From Ridgeia piscesae (lineage: Eukaryota > Annelida > Polychaeta > Sabellida > Siboglinidae), in NCBI GenBank assembly GCA_025642075.2, contig JAODUO010000488.1:1-64000 (forward strand): DNA of 64,000 nt, read 5' to 3'. Below the pieces are notes generated by a model. The model saw only the letters and a list, made by a program, of their open reading frames with translations, ran no database searches and was not told the DNA's origin. The position numbers were made by a program, and so were the translations under genes. Within the stretch, counting starts at the first letter, position 1. Every line of letters begins with the position of its first letter. Shown piece after piece: positions 1-27,959 of the stretch.

Positions 1-672
1 CAACCAACAACTAGTGAGAACACTCCACAACCTGACCAGTCTGAGACAACAGAGGTACAACCAACAACTAGGGAGAACACTCCACAACCTGACCAGTCTG
101 AGACAACAGAGGTACAACCAACAACTAGGGAGAACACACCACAACCTGACCAGTCTGAGACAACAGAGGTACAACCAACAACTAGTGAGAACACTCCACA
201 ACCTGACCAGTCTGAGACAACAGAGGTACAACCAACAACTAGGGAGAACACTCCACAACCTGACCAGTCTGAGACAACAGAGGTACAACCAACAACTAGG
301 GAGAACACTCCACAACCTGACCAGTCTGAGACAACAGAGGTACAACCAACAACTAGGGAGAACACTCCACAACCTGACCAGTCTGAGACAACAGAGGTAC
401 AACCAACAACTAGGGAGAACACTCCACAACCTGACCAGTCTGAGACAACAGAGGTACAACCAACAACTAGGGAGAACACTCCACAACCTGACCAGTCTGA
501 GACAACAGAGGTACAACCAACAACTAGGGAGAACACTCCACAACCTGACCAGTCTGAGACAACAGAGGTACAACCAACAACTAGGGAGAACACTCCACAA
601 CCTGACCAGTCTGAGACAACAGAGGTACAACCAACAACTAGGGAGAACACTCCACAACCTGACCAGTCTGAG
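1..672 (+). repeat. 57-bp coding minisatellite, 19-residue unit rich in T, Q, E and P
   Basis: About 11.8 head-to-tail copies of a 57-bp unit encode QPTTRENTPQPDQSETTEV, or SEN in place of REN in two copies. The copies are nearly identical and stay in one frame without a stop up to the basic linker at about 680. The composition suggests a disordered, possibly O-glycosylatable or linker-like N-terminus of the broken gene that follows. The array continues off the left edge. All three forward frames are open because 57 is a multiple of 3 and none of the units holds a stop. Confidence 0.9.
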
Positions 673-2310
673 GAGCCTAACAGATCACGAAAACGAAAAA
701 GGGCCCTGGAAAAACCTTCATCAAACGAAAGAATAATGGAGGGAAGGATTATGTGAACACCAAGGGGAAATGTGTCAGAGCAAAAGCCATGGGCCCTGGG
801 TGTGGGGCGAGGTGTAAATTACATTGCAAGGAAAACATTTCAGATGAAAGCCGCGACATGATATTTACAAGCTATTGGCAAATGGGTGATCCAAATCAAA
901 GACGGAATTACGTCATGCGGTAGGTGTCAAAGAAGGAAACTACACGGAAAACGAAGAAAGACCAAGTGTCCAGGAGAACTAATTCTCTTCAGTATACACT
1001 GCCTCTAGGAGATGGAGAGATTAGGGTGTGCAAAGTATTCTTTTTGCACACATTAGCGATCACAGACAAGGTAGTGCTTACTGTTGTTAAGAAAACAAAC
1101 AGCCAAGGAGTGGTCAAAGTTGATCAACGAGGTCGTCATGGCAGGCAGAGATGCTTAGCTGAAGGTCACAAAGTTGAAGTGAGAAACCACATCAATTCTT
1201 TTCCCAGGATTGAATCTCACTATTGTCGCCAGTCACCCTTCCGGGAATACCTGGATCCAAATCTAACAGTAGCCAGAATGTATGCTCTCTACACAGATCA
1301 CTGTCAGAAGAAGGGTATCCCTCCTGTCAAACTACACATGTATCGAGACATATTTAACTATGAGTTTAACCTTGGCTTCCATGTTCCGAAGAAGGACGTG
1401 TGGTCTGTGTGAGAAGTGCAGAATGGCCAAACAAAGAGGATGACAAAGAAAAGGGGAAAACAAATGCAGCCTTAAGTGTGGCCTGTTTTGACTTACAGCA
1501 AGTGCTGAACTGCCCAAAAGGAGAAGTATCAAAGTTTTACTATCGGAGAAAACTCCGTGCATATAACCTGAGCATCTACAACCTGAACACAAAAGATGCA
1601 ACTTGCTATATGTGGACGGAGGCAGATGCAAACTAGAGGCGCATGTGAAATTGCAACATGTTTGCACCTGTATATAGAAGCAGAAGCCGCCTCTGGGATG
1701 AAACAAATAATTTTTTCTCAGATAACTGTGGAGGCCAAAACAGAAACTGGTTTGTGGTGGCCATGTACTGGAATGCATGAGAAAAAACAATATTCAAACA
1801 ATAACACATAAATTCCTGGAGCGTGGGCACACTCAAAACGAGAATGACTCTGTCCATAGTACTGTCGAATCTGCAGCCAAGAATGTGACCATTTACACGC
1901 CGGAACAGTGGTATTCCACTGTAAGGATGGCTAGGCGGAGGCAACCGTATGACGTCAAGCAGATGAAAGGATCAGACTGTTTCGATTTTAAAGATCTGAG
2001 TAAATGCCTGACAAACTTTAACACTGATTATGATGGTGAGAAAGTGAAGTGGATGGAAGCACGCCTGTTCCAAATCAGAGCTGACGACCCCAATGCTCTG
2101 TACCTGAAGTATGCTTTTGACAGTGGCTTTGTGCATGTAGATTTACTTCGGCATAGCAGGCGATCAACACCAAACCCTGACCTGGTTCACCTGTACACAG
2201 GACCACTCAGTATATCTGCTGCCAAGTACAAAGATCTTCAGATCCTGTGCACTTCGGGGCTGATCCCTAGCACCTGTCATCATTTCTACAAATCACTGAA
2301 GCATGAATGA
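1..2310 (+). pseudogene. Broken transposase-like gene of an uncharacterised invertebrate family, with N-terminal tandem repeat
   Basis: The window opens inside a coding tandem repeat (frame 1) and is followed by a recognisable but repeatedly frame-shifted protein. Pieces in order: a basic KRKR-type linker (about 680-740); a Cys-rich block GPGCGARCKLHC with the SYWQMGDPNQRR motif (about 756-912, ended by a TAG near 919); RVCKVFFLHTL, RRGRHG-like and NSFPRIESHYCR motifs (924-1412); FDLQQVLNCPKGEVS and KFYYRRKL (1400-1636); SDNCGGQ (about 1722); THKFLERGHTQNENDSVHS and a long C-terminus to the TGA at 2308-2310 (1777-2310). I recognise this arrangement as an uncharacterised family that is common in insects and molluscs. 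The D-N-containing core looks like an RNase H/DDE-type fold, so a transposon origin is inferred. At least five frame changes and one in-frame stop are needed to read it through, so it is either a decayed copy or was sequenced with many indels. The start lies outside the window. Confidence 0.6.
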
Positions 2311-4092
2311 ACTCAGGCGTGACAGTGTCATTCCAACCAGTCACAATGTGAATGTGTGACATGTCACCAGGATTGTTAGACAATGTAGTTAATACGACAT
2401 TCAGTAATATATTAGTCCAATGCATTTAATGTTATGGAACAATTTCCTGCGAGTAGATTTGAACCGACATTGATCTGATCTGAAACTTCACTGCATAGTT
2501 AATTATTAAAAATTGGTATTATACAAAAGTGCATGCATAAATATAAACATTTAGATACATACGAAATAAGACTAATCCTGTAACTACTGTTGGTTTGTTA
2601 TTAAAAACTAGATGATCACCAAAGGTTGTATCTACATTTCATTGGGAAGTTTTCTGTATAACTCCGTGCAACAAGGTTGTATCTGCGTAACTTACCTATT
2701 TACAGTATTGCGTAATATATATTTTTATATACACCAAATAAAATACATGTATGACATCTATATGCAGACACAATGATAACACTATATGCAACTTATTTAG
2801 GACACAGTAACAAATGAAAATCTTATTTTGCTTCTGCATAATTAGCAAAATGTAGATACAACCTTATTGAACTGAGGCGACGATATACTATATTTATATT
2901 GTACAAGATAATATTCTATCAGTGAGCACACATAAACAGTATTTAAATATATATAAATAATAAATAAATAAATAATAAATATAACAACACTTGCACAATG
3001 GGTATACAATAAATATTTATTGACAAATGTTCTAGAATAATGTTGATACAATACGATACGACCTTTTCTTATTAAAGTTGTACACTTCATACACTTTACA
3101 CCTAACTACCATCATGTTTTAAAAGTAAACTTCAAATTACTCGACACTTGTTATCCTCATTTTGATATATCATATCACAGCCATTTCCCCATTACATCTG
3201 TGGGCAAACAATTTAATATAAATAACAACATATTAAATAAAATTCTTTCTGTGCTTTAACTTCAAATTTATCTTTTTCTTCAGTTAAGTTTCAGTGTACT
3301 TTCAGCTGTCGACCAGATGGCGCCATGGTAGCCAGTCAGACAAAACAACTGAAAACTACAGAAACGTAACTGAAGGGAATATTTGATGGTGAAATACAAA
3401 AGTGGAAATGACACTGCTGGACTGATGAATGTACAGTATGTTTACATGACTGGCACATGCTCACATTAATGAAGAAAACAAATACTACTGTTTCGTTGTC
3501 CACTTTTGAGAACAACTCAAACTGTAATGTAATGTACAGATTGGGCAAAACATGAAATATGTCAATATTAATTCATAATTTTAAGTCAAGTTAACCAACC
3601 AAAAATTGTATCAAGCTAAAGACTTATGAATGTTGGCAAAACATGCTGGATGTGCACATGAATTAATTTTTGGCGAATCATCACCATTTCCAAACAAGGA
3701 CAATTGTCCTAATTAACCGCTCACACCTGTGTACAGTATCTTGCAGACTTTCATTCGTACGTCACACACAAGTCGGCCTTCACTGTTGTATGGTTGAACG
3801 TTGAGTTACAACTACCTCTCTACCTCTACAATACACCCACTTCACAATTACTGTCACCCTAGAATACTGCCAAATAATTCCTGTAAAAGTTTAGGAAGTT
3901 AATCCTATTACTAGTCACCTTGCCATTCAAGTCTGTCTAGAGGCCGACCTTAATTGTGAGATTCAACCGTATTTGTTTTCAAAACAAAACCTTCCAACCC
4001 ACTGCGTGGTTGAAGTGACTACAAGTTGGCTGCCAAAACAAACTTGAGAATAAACACAGTCTGGTGAGGGTTGGACACCGTTCATGCCAGCA
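2311..4092. other. AT-rich spacer with RAD51 3' flank, no gene seen
   Basis: This stretch lies between the broken gene and the RAD51 stop codon. It is AT-rich with short A/T runs (for example 2945-2985) and holds no open frame with recognisable motifs on either strand. The part just below 4093 must contain the RAD51 3' untranslated region, but I could not place a convincing polyadenylation signal. Confidence 0.5.
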
Positions 4093-19333
<15,241 letters not shown>

Positions 19334-19348
19334 AGAAAATGACAGCTC

Positions 19349-20141
19349 CTGGAATGACACACACGATGACAGTTTAAATGGGTGGGGATAAACAAGTACT
19401 TAAATCTTTAAAGGTGTCATACTTATCAAATAATAAAATCCATATTTAAATTGTTTGTACAGATTATGGTGATATTTCTAAAAAAAAGAAAAAACAATTT
19501 CACAGATTAGATGTTAAGGTTTCAGTTCTCCATAATAAGTTCTCTGATAACAAGGTCATGGTCAAGTACAACTCACCCTTAATACCTAGAGGGAAAGAAG
19601 AGGCATAAATAACATAACTGAAATGTACCTGATCTAATCAAGGCTAAGACTTTACATGGAATTATATACTAGTTCCGTGTGTAATGACCTCACATGGAAT
19701 TATATAGATGGTAATATTTTTCAAATATCTGCACTTGGGTATCTTGGCATTTATTTCCACTTGGATTTGTACTTGAGTCTTACTGCTGTGTAATGCCGGA
19801 GTTGTTGACGTTATGTCCCAAGTCACTTGTGTCCCAAAAATGTTGGACAAAATGTCCCAAAAAGTTCACAATTTAAGTGTCTTGAAATATTCCAGAGTGC
19901 CAAAATTTATGCTAGACCCCAATGATTTATGTTAAGATGTAAGTGCAAAAATAACATATATTATTTAACTTAAGAATAAACTGAGGACATATGTGACGAT
20001 GTGTCACAAAGTCCAAAAGCCTAAGGCCTACCTAGCCTACTAAGCTTAAATTCTAACCCTAGGCCTAGCCCTAGACTAATGCTGCACGCAGTACTGTATT
20101 TTACTAGTTATTACTTATTATATCTTATGATTATGACCTTT
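19349..20141. other. RAD51 5' region, intronic or intergenic, no gene seen
   Basis: The stretch lies upstream of the RAD51 start exon and downstream of the LINE. It is AT-rich and holds no open frame with recognisable motifs. If RAD51 has a distant non-coding first exon, this is intron. Confidence 0.45.
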
Positions 20142-22293
20142 CTGAATCTGAATGGGATACGTCGTAAAGAAGCCAATAATTGGCTATTATACACGACGCC
20201 AATAATTGGATATATATATACGACGGGGTGTGTGCGCATGTTATTGAGTGTTTGAGCCGCAGGTCAGGCGACTGAAATCAGTTATGGTTTCAGCCTGGAC
20301 CTGCGACTCGTTTAGTTGGTTCCAGTCGGCTATTGTTTTTACAAAAAATGAATTCTTAAATTGTTCAGTGTGGGCTGTGGGTACTATAAAACATCTGGTG
20401 TTGTTGGTTGTTAGTTGTTGGACAAAATTTGAGGATACATGGTCGGGGAAGTGTTTAGGCTTAATGTGTCTTTTGTTTGTTTTTTGGGGCCGGAAGAATG
20501 TTTCAGTGGGGAGAGCTGGGATGGATCCTCTAACAGTTCTGAACATGAATTTTAGTCTTTGGTCGCGTCGTCTATTGTCTAATGTGTCGAGGTTAAGGTT
20601 GGTGAGCATGGTTGTGACAGATCCTGGGTGTCTAGAGCGGTAGTCTCCAGTGATGAAGCGAGCTGCACGGTGTTGAATTTGTTCTAATTTGTCTATGTCC
20701 CCCCGATGGTATGGGTCCCACACTATGGCTCCGTATTCTAAGACAGCGCGCACAAGGGCAATGTATGCCGTCCGTTTGCTGTTAATGGGGCATCTGCGTA
20801 TATTTCGTCTTAGGAAGCCAAGTGTGCTATTTGCTTTTTTGGTTATTGTAGAAATGTGTGAGTGCCACTTTAAGTCATTAGATATGGTGATGCCAAGGTA
20901 CGGGTTGGTAGTTACATATTCCAGAGTTTCATTGTTTAGGCTATAGAAGAATTGTGTTTTATTTTTTTATGCTTAGGATGTGACATTTGTTTGTATTAAA
21001 ATTCATCCCCCAGGTATTTGCCCACTTCCCAAGTTGCGTTAAGTCCTTCTGTAGCAAAATATGGTCGTTGAATGTCTGTATTTTCCTGTATAATAGGCAA
21101 TCGTCTGCAAAGAGGCGGACTTGAGATTTGACAGAGGTTGGTAAGTCATTTATGTGACACAAGAAGAGCAAAGGGCCTAAGACTGTGCCTTGTGGGACGC
21201 CAGAATCAACGGGTATTTCTCTCGACATTTTACCGTCGAGTACGACTTTCATTGTTCTTCCAGTCAGGAATTTGTTTAGCCATTCAAGTATTGTGCCTCC
21301 GATTCCATAATGGGATAATTTTGTAAGGAGTTTTGAGTGGGGAACGGTGTCAAATGCCTTGCTAAAATCTAACACTGCCATGTCTGTCTGGGTTCTGGTG
21401 TCGAAGGAGGAGAATAGGTCATGCATAGTGGTTAGAAGTTGTGTTTCACATGAGAAGCCTGCTCTGAAGCCGTGGTTAAGGTCTGTTAGGATGTTGTGTT
21501 CTTCAAGGTAAGTCATAAGGTGGCGGTAGATGATGTGTTCAAGAATTTTACATGGAACAGATGTAAGGGAGATGGGACGATAGTTTTCTGGTAGATGTTT
21601 ATCTCCTTTTTTGAATACGGCCGACACGTTTGCAGTGCGCCAGTCTGAGGGTAGGACGGCTGTGTCCAATGACCGTTGGAAGATGTCCCTGAGTGCTGGG
21701 GATAGGGTGTCAGCACAGTTCTTCAAAATGACATTCGGGATTTGGTCAGGCCCACATGCTTTGTGGGGATTGATGGCTTTGAGTAACTTGCATACTCCGG
21801 CTGTGTTAATGTTAATATCACTTATAATTGGGTGTTGTGGAGGGTCAAGGTGTGGGGGAGCAGATCCACCATCTCTGGTGAAGACACTCTGGAACTGGTC
21901 CAGGAGAATTTCAGCCTTCTCCTTGCTGTCACACACCAGTGAACCATTCTTTTTCAGGGGGGCTACTCCAATGTTGTCTTGTTTTCTGCTTTTAATGTAT
22001 TTCCAGAAGGGTTTTGAGTTGTTTGTCTGGAGTCCTTGGGTTATGGTATTATTGATGTATTCCCATTCGGCTTTACGCATATTTCTCCTACATGTTTTTT
22101 GGATGAATTTGTAGTTTGTCCAGTTGTTTGTTTCCTTAGCTTTCTTATAGATTCTTCTCTTTCGCTTTAGTAGTCGATGCAGCTTCCCATTTAACCATGG
22201 GAGGTTGCATCGGCTGGAGCTCAGTTTTGATGGGATATGTTTGTCAATAGATTCTGTTAGCGTATTCTTGAAGGTTGACCACAGACCTTTGAA
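20142..22293 (-). mobile_element. 5'-truncated LINE (non-LTR retrotransposon) with reverse transcriptase
   Basis: Reading the minus strand from 22293, a frame runs through a basic leader (KLHRLLKRKRRIYKKAKE), then the RT domain: NYRPISLTSVPCKILEHIIY, FDTVPHSKLL, SGVPQGTVLGPLLFLCHIND, the catalytic FADD box (about 21095-21110), and LGKWANTWGMNFNTNKCHIL. A run of seven A at about 20964-20970 shifts the frame once. The rest, VLEYGAIVWDPYHRGDIDKL and QIQHRAARFITGDY, ends at 20241. It is of the CR1/Jockey-like kind common in invertebrates. The apurinic endonuclease domain is missing at the 5' side, as expected from incomplete reverse transcription. The 3' untranslated region ends CATTCAGATTCAGAAA without a long poly-A. 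Confidence 0.9.
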
Positions 22294-22639
22294 TCAAATT
22301 AAAACATAAAAAAGTGAGAAGAACTCTGCCTCAAACTGTAGAACTGCCAGAACAAAATGAGGTAAAACATGCAGTGTTGACAACAAATATGGGTCCTGAG
22401 TGACAGAGTCAGTGAGTGATAACTCAGATAAGTTAGTTTTGTTTACGACGCCTATGGTGTCGATGATCTAGTTTTCATCACATCAGTGAAAACGATTGAG
22501 AAAACGCAACATTTCTGACCAAAACAATACCCAGTGTTGTTTAGATTACACTCAATTACTCTATCCTAAAACCATCGAACCAAGTATTCACATAGTTACC
22601 TATTCTCTAAGACGTAGAATCCAACACATATTTTCGTCC

Positions 22640-22670
22640 GTCGCGCCAAAACGAGTGACGTCACATGACA
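22640..22670. promoter_or_regulatory. Candidate promoter core with E2F-type and CRE-type sites
   Basis: Reading the minus strand, TGACGTCA (22663-22656) is followed at once by TTTTGGCGCG (22651-22642), which match the consensus CRE/ATF and E2F sites. The patch is CpG-containing in AT-rich surroundings. About 45 bp further on the minus strand, ATAGGTAACT could be a splice donor. RAD51 is S-phase regulated in other animals, so this could be its promoter and untranslated first exon, with the LINE lying in the first intron. This is inference only. Confidence 0.35.
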
Positions 22671-23006
22671 TCGTAAGTACTTATAATGTGGGCTAAAAAT
22701 ATTAGCCGATGACATTTCTGAAGTTACCATGCAACAAAGTGTGTGCTAATTAAAAGCTTCAAATAAAATTGGAAAACAAAGATACATTTTACCCTACATT
22801 TTATTGGTATTTTATACGGGTCAAGGTTATTCTATGGCCATGTTGGGTTTCAACCCTCCCGCCAAGTGGCGCCACTATCTAAAAGGTTTTCTAACGATCA
22901 AGACAGGGCACGGGGACAGGGCATGACTAGTCGTAGCGTTTGAAAAATTAGCCTAGGTTTGGCTAAGACTCAGGAGAAAATACTTTAAGATTTTTGCCCC
23001 TCGTAC

Positions 23007-23007
<1 letters not shown>

Positions 23008-23094
<87 letters not shown>
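23008..23094. repeat. (AT)n microsatellite
   Basis: About 87 bp of uninterrupted AT dinucleotides. A second AT tract of similar length lies at 23656-23748; the two flank a LINE fragment. Confidence 0.95.
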
Positions 23095-23097
<3 letters not shown>

Positions 23098-23309
23098 TAG
23101 CATTTATGTATAAACATAGCAATATATATTATATTTACCTAACTATTATTTTTTTATAATATAGAGATAATAGCTATAGGTAAATATATATTTAATTGCT
23201 TGCAGTTTCCAAATACAGCGGAAGAATGCAAACACGTGGTTTTATGTCCCTCTAAACATTGATTTTAATCAGCACATATAGCAGCATGTCACGTGACTGT
23301 CAATATTTT

Positions 23310-23625
23310 CATACCTTTTCAATATTTTAAACACTTCTATCTGATCTCCTCTCAATCTCTTGGTCTCTAGTGTTCTTATTTGTTTATCTATTAGCGTCTC
23401 TACATTCGTTTAGACGCATTTCATAACTAATATTCCTGAGTTCTGGTATCATTTTGGTTCGTGTCTTGTGTGGAGGCTCTTACACTTCCCAAAATTAAAC
23501 AGCATTTGCCACTTCTCAGACCATTCGGTCAACTTATTCAGATCATCTTGTAAATACTGTCTATCTGCATCACTTTTATTTTTCTAAACATTTGTATCGT
23601 CCGCAAAATCCAGTTATATATGCAA
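23310..23625 (-). mobile_element. LINE fragment (reverse transcriptase C-terminal region)
   Basis: The words CAATATTTTAAACACTTCTATC, TGATCTCCTCTCAATCTCTT and CATTTCATAACTAATATTCC match the fragment at 56150-56540, whose minus-strand translation reads LETRRLRGDQIEVFKILNGY. This copy extends further upstream into DDLNKLTEW- and DFADD-type sequence but is too decayed for a continuous frame. Confidence 0.6.
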
Positions 23626-23653
23626 TTTATACGTGTATATATTGTTATATATA

Positions 23654-23655
<2 letters not shown>

Positions 23656-23748
<93 letters not shown>
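23656..23748. repeat. (AT)n microsatellite
   Basis: About 93 bp of AT dinucleotides preceded by degenerate TATATA sequence from 23630. Confidence 0.95.
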
Positions 23749-23749
<1 letters not shown>

Positions 23750-24356
23750 TTATAATACTTAAACGTTATACTCCATGGTGGAATGTCGCATGATATCACT
23801 GTTTAAAATGGCATAAACTAATGCATTGTGAGAAAAACACTATTGACGCTACTTGTAACTTGTCCCATGAAAGATGTGAGTTAATTATCTTGCTGAACTT
23901 TGTCCTGAGTAGTATAAACATTGCAGGAACAGAAGAAGGCACAGAAAAGACCATCACCGGCCGCTGAGCCAGGATCCAACAAAGCACAACTCAGGTTTCC
24001 GCTTTGAACTAACATGTTTTAGTCGGATGATTCATGTAGAAAACATCATAATAGAATATGTGCAAAAGACAAAACGTAGTTGTGGTTGTAATGCACTCTT
24101 TCACTTGCCGTTGCTATATAATAAACGCATTAGAGTGAAAATATAATATTCATTAATTAAGACTTTGAGCGTTTGTACAAAACATTTCTACAAACTTCGT
24201 CCTTGTTGTTCTTCATCATAAAAGTTTTAGTATTAAAAAGTTGGTTATTTAATTGATTTAACTGAACATTATTTTAAGTATACACATTACAATTACAATT
24301 GATATTCTTGCCGTAACTACGTTCGTTTATTATACACAGAGCCATGACATAGCCGC

Positions 24357-25090
24357 ATGTATTGCTGTCATTTCCCCGCCTGGTTATTTCTTCCACATCG
24401 ACCACGTCCAGTCGGACGAAGTGGTGGTGTTGGTTTTCTCACTTTAAACTGTTCAAGGTGCACATGCATACCAGCCCTGACTATTCCAGCTTTGAGTCTA
24501 TATGTGTCGACCTCTCAAATTCATGTTTCTCTGGATATTGTATTTGTATTTCTCTCCCTCCTGGTCACCCTGTTAATGTCTTCGAAGAATTCCAGGATCT
24601 CTTGACAAATGTGACAACCATGCACACCATATTTTATATTGTTGGTGATTCTAATTTTTATTTGGATACATCTTCTGCAACAATTGTCCGTTTAATGACG
24701 GCCTGACATCGTTTGACACAATACAAATATGGCCGTTGGCTTCACTTCTTGATAACTCACTCATCCTGTAAAGACACACACCCACAATTTCATAAGGTTT
24801 ATCGGACCATAAAACAGTAATAGGTGGTCTTAAAGTTCCTATGATCACAGCCGTGTCCAAACACAATGTGTTTTACAGAGCTATTCACAATATCAACATT
24901 GCTGCATTAATGACTGAGATGTTCACATCCGACCTGGTTGCACATCCTAAGGAAAACGTATCAGACTTATACAAACAGTACCGTCACATGCTTAAGACAT
25001 TGCTTGACAGGCAGGAACCAGAATCTAAATCTGTCTCACAAAAGCCGTCAGCCTGGATGACAATATTCCGAATGGTCACAGTTAACATGA
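24357..25090 (+). mobile_element. LINE fragment: endonuclease domain and linker
   Basis: One plus frame reads TSPDYSSFESICVDLSN, ISLPPGHPVNVFEEFQDLL and IVGDSNFYLDT. These match the apurinic/apyrimidinic-type endonuclease of non-LTR elements; the usual GDFN box is GDSN here. After a degenerate gap, 24860-25060 reads MTEMFTSDLVAHPKENVSDL and YKQYRHMLKTLLDRQEPESK, the linker before the reverse transcriptase. The RT itself is absent; the match stops near 25070. Confidence 0.7.
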
Positions 25091-25212
25091 TATGGCCCAA
25101 CATATTATATCGTGGCATCATTCACTGTGCAGGTAGTACATAATAAAATGCACTATTTGTAAAGTCGTATATCCTAAGAGCCGAAGAGCACCCGCTCTCC
25201 CTATATGTGTCC

Positions 25213-25430
25213 ATTTATCTCTCTCCTTCTCTTTCTCTCTTTCTCTCTATCTCTCTCTCTCTCTCTCTTCTCTTCTCTTCTCTTTCTCTTTCTCTTTCTC
25301 TTTCTCTTTCTCTTTCTCTTTCTCTTTCTCTTTCTCTTTCTCTTTCTCTTTCTCTTTCTCTTTCTCTTTCTCTTTCTCTTTCTCTGTCTCTCTCTATATA
25401 TCTCTCTCTCGCATTCTCTCACTCTCTCTT
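25213..25430. repeat. Pyrimidine tract with (TTTCTC)n core
   Basis: A polypyrimidine run of over 200 bp, with about 20 near-perfect copies of the 6-bp unit at 25265-25385, flanked by CT-rich degenerate repeats. Such homopyrimidine mirror tracts can form triplex DNA. Confidence 0.93.
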
Positions 25431-25752
25431 AATGTGTTAGTGTATTCTTTTTTGTGCACTATGCGTGTTTGGAACCATAAAAAGGGTATCAGATAAATAA
25501 CCGGTAACTTGAACCGCGACCAAAATTACCTCTGTACATACATAGGTGTTACATGATCAATTAAATTCCTTTAACTTCCATAACCCACCACATCAGACAA
25601 TTACGTTCTTTTATATTTACCAACTACTGCTATATATCAAATATATTTTTTTTTAAATATACTGGAATGATGCATCGGAGTAGTTTCACTCAACGTAATA
25701 ATACACAATGTTTATTCACGGAACATTTTTTACCGACATCCCTGAAAGTGTG

Positions 25753-25757
<5 letters not shown>

Positions 25758-25806
<49 letters not shown>
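25758..25806. repeat. (AT)n microsatellite
   Basis: About 49 bp of AT dinucleotides, then a short ACACAC tail. It directly abuts the LINE fragment that follows. Confidence 0.93.
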
Positions 25807-25816
<10 letters not shown>

Positions 25817-25829
25817 TATCTTCTTCTTC

Positions 25830-26650
25830 TTCGTCTTTTCCCACTAGGTGGGGTGAGCGACCCGAATTCTTGATTTCCAGAATGTTCTGTCCTTGGCATC
25901 CCCAGGGGTTATCCGCAGTTCCTGTATATCCCTTCGGACGCAATCCTACACTTCCCTATTGGTTTCACCCTTGGTCTTTTTCCTGGAATTATCTTGTCAA
26001 CAACTGCTCTCCCTTCGTTGTTTTCTTCCATTCTGTGCATGGGTCCATACCAGCGTAGTCTCATTTCTCTGACTTTCTCTTGTATGCTATTCACTCCTAG
26101 CTCTTTCCTGATGTCCACACTCTTGACTTTGTCTCTCAGTGTTACACCTTTAATTCTTCTCAACATCCTCATCTCTGTTTTCTCGAGAATCTGTTCCTCA
26201 TTCTTTCCAACCGTCCAAAATTCTGCTCCATTCAGAAGTACTGGTCTAATGACAGTCATGTAGAGCTTGATCTTTAGTTTCCTTGGCATTTTCTTGTCAC
26301 TAATAACTCCGGATAGGTCTCTCCACTAGCCTCACTCTGTACTAACTCTTGCTCTTACTGCTTCCTCTGATGCTCCTTCTTCACTGATGGTGACACCTAA
26401 ATATTTGAATTTATTCACCTGTCTGAGGCTCGAGCCTTGGCTGTCTCTGATGTTTGCTTTTGTTTCTCACCTGCTACTGACCATCACTTCCGTTTTCCCG
26501 GTGTTGATGTTTAGTAGGTTGCTCTCCACCCCAATCTGCCAACCAAGCCATCTCCTCTGCATCTCATTCTCTGTATCTATTACTACTGCCAGATCGTCAA
26601 CAAAGAGCATTTCACACGGCAGCCCGCATCTGAACTCTTCCTTTCTTCAT
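25830..26650 (-). mobile_element. LINE fragment, C-terminal half
   Basis: The minus frame 26289-25909 reads KLYMTVIRPVLLNGAEFWTV, EKTEMRMLRRIKGVTLRDKV, IQEKVREMRLRWYGPMHRME and IPGKRPRVKP, the typical carboxy-terminal region of RTE/CR1-like elements. Upstream, around 26560-26620, AVVIDTENEMQRRWLGWQIG-like sequence continues in broken frames. Frame breaks show that it is dead. Confidence 0.75.
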
Positions 26651-26756
26651 ATCTATGTTCTTTTCTAATTAACCATGCTACGGAATAAGTAAGTGACTGA
26701 TTGAGTGCAAGAGTGAGTAACTGAGTCAGTTAGTCAGTGAGAGATATTGGTCGAAA

Positions 26757-27110
<354 letters not shown>

Positions 27111-27179
27111 GATTGATGTCCCAACAATTGCCAAAAAATCTGATAATTAATTAGGTAATATGCGTGTGCTGCGCCGTGC

Positions 27180-27540
27180 ATTACAGTCACAGAGTTACGG
27201 TGAAATCGCTACGCCACACGCAACCAACATATCGATGGCAGTGGCCGTCATGCTTTTTGATTCATGCCGAAGTAGCTCCAAGATATAACGCACGGTCGTC
27301 TCTCGCCTATGTAGCAGGTCAGTGAGCTCATCGTGCATGTTCACTTTTCACAAGTCAAATAGCGAGAATAGACCGAATGATGATAGGTAATAAATAGGGC
27401 CTATCACTTTATATCGTGGCATCTTTACATCAGGTAACTCTTTTTGGTACCTTGTTGAATGAATAACTACTGGTATTGTCCATCTTACTCTTCGATCTGT
27501 GCCGAACTACCCTCAGTGAACATTCACATGTCTCACTCTC
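27180..27540. other. Unique sequence, no gene seen
   Basis: Non-repetitive DNA between two microsatellites. No recognisable coding or RNA motif was found. Confidence 0.5.
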
Positions 27541-27544
27541 TTCC

Positions 27545-27935
<391 letters not shown>

Positions 27936-27959
27936 TCTCCGCCTATCTCTCTCCACGTC

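Noticed and set aside
20248..22114. Plus-strand frames of 131 and 167 codons opposite the LINE
   Set aside because: Shadows of the minus-strand reverse transcriptase, which carries the catalytic FADD box.
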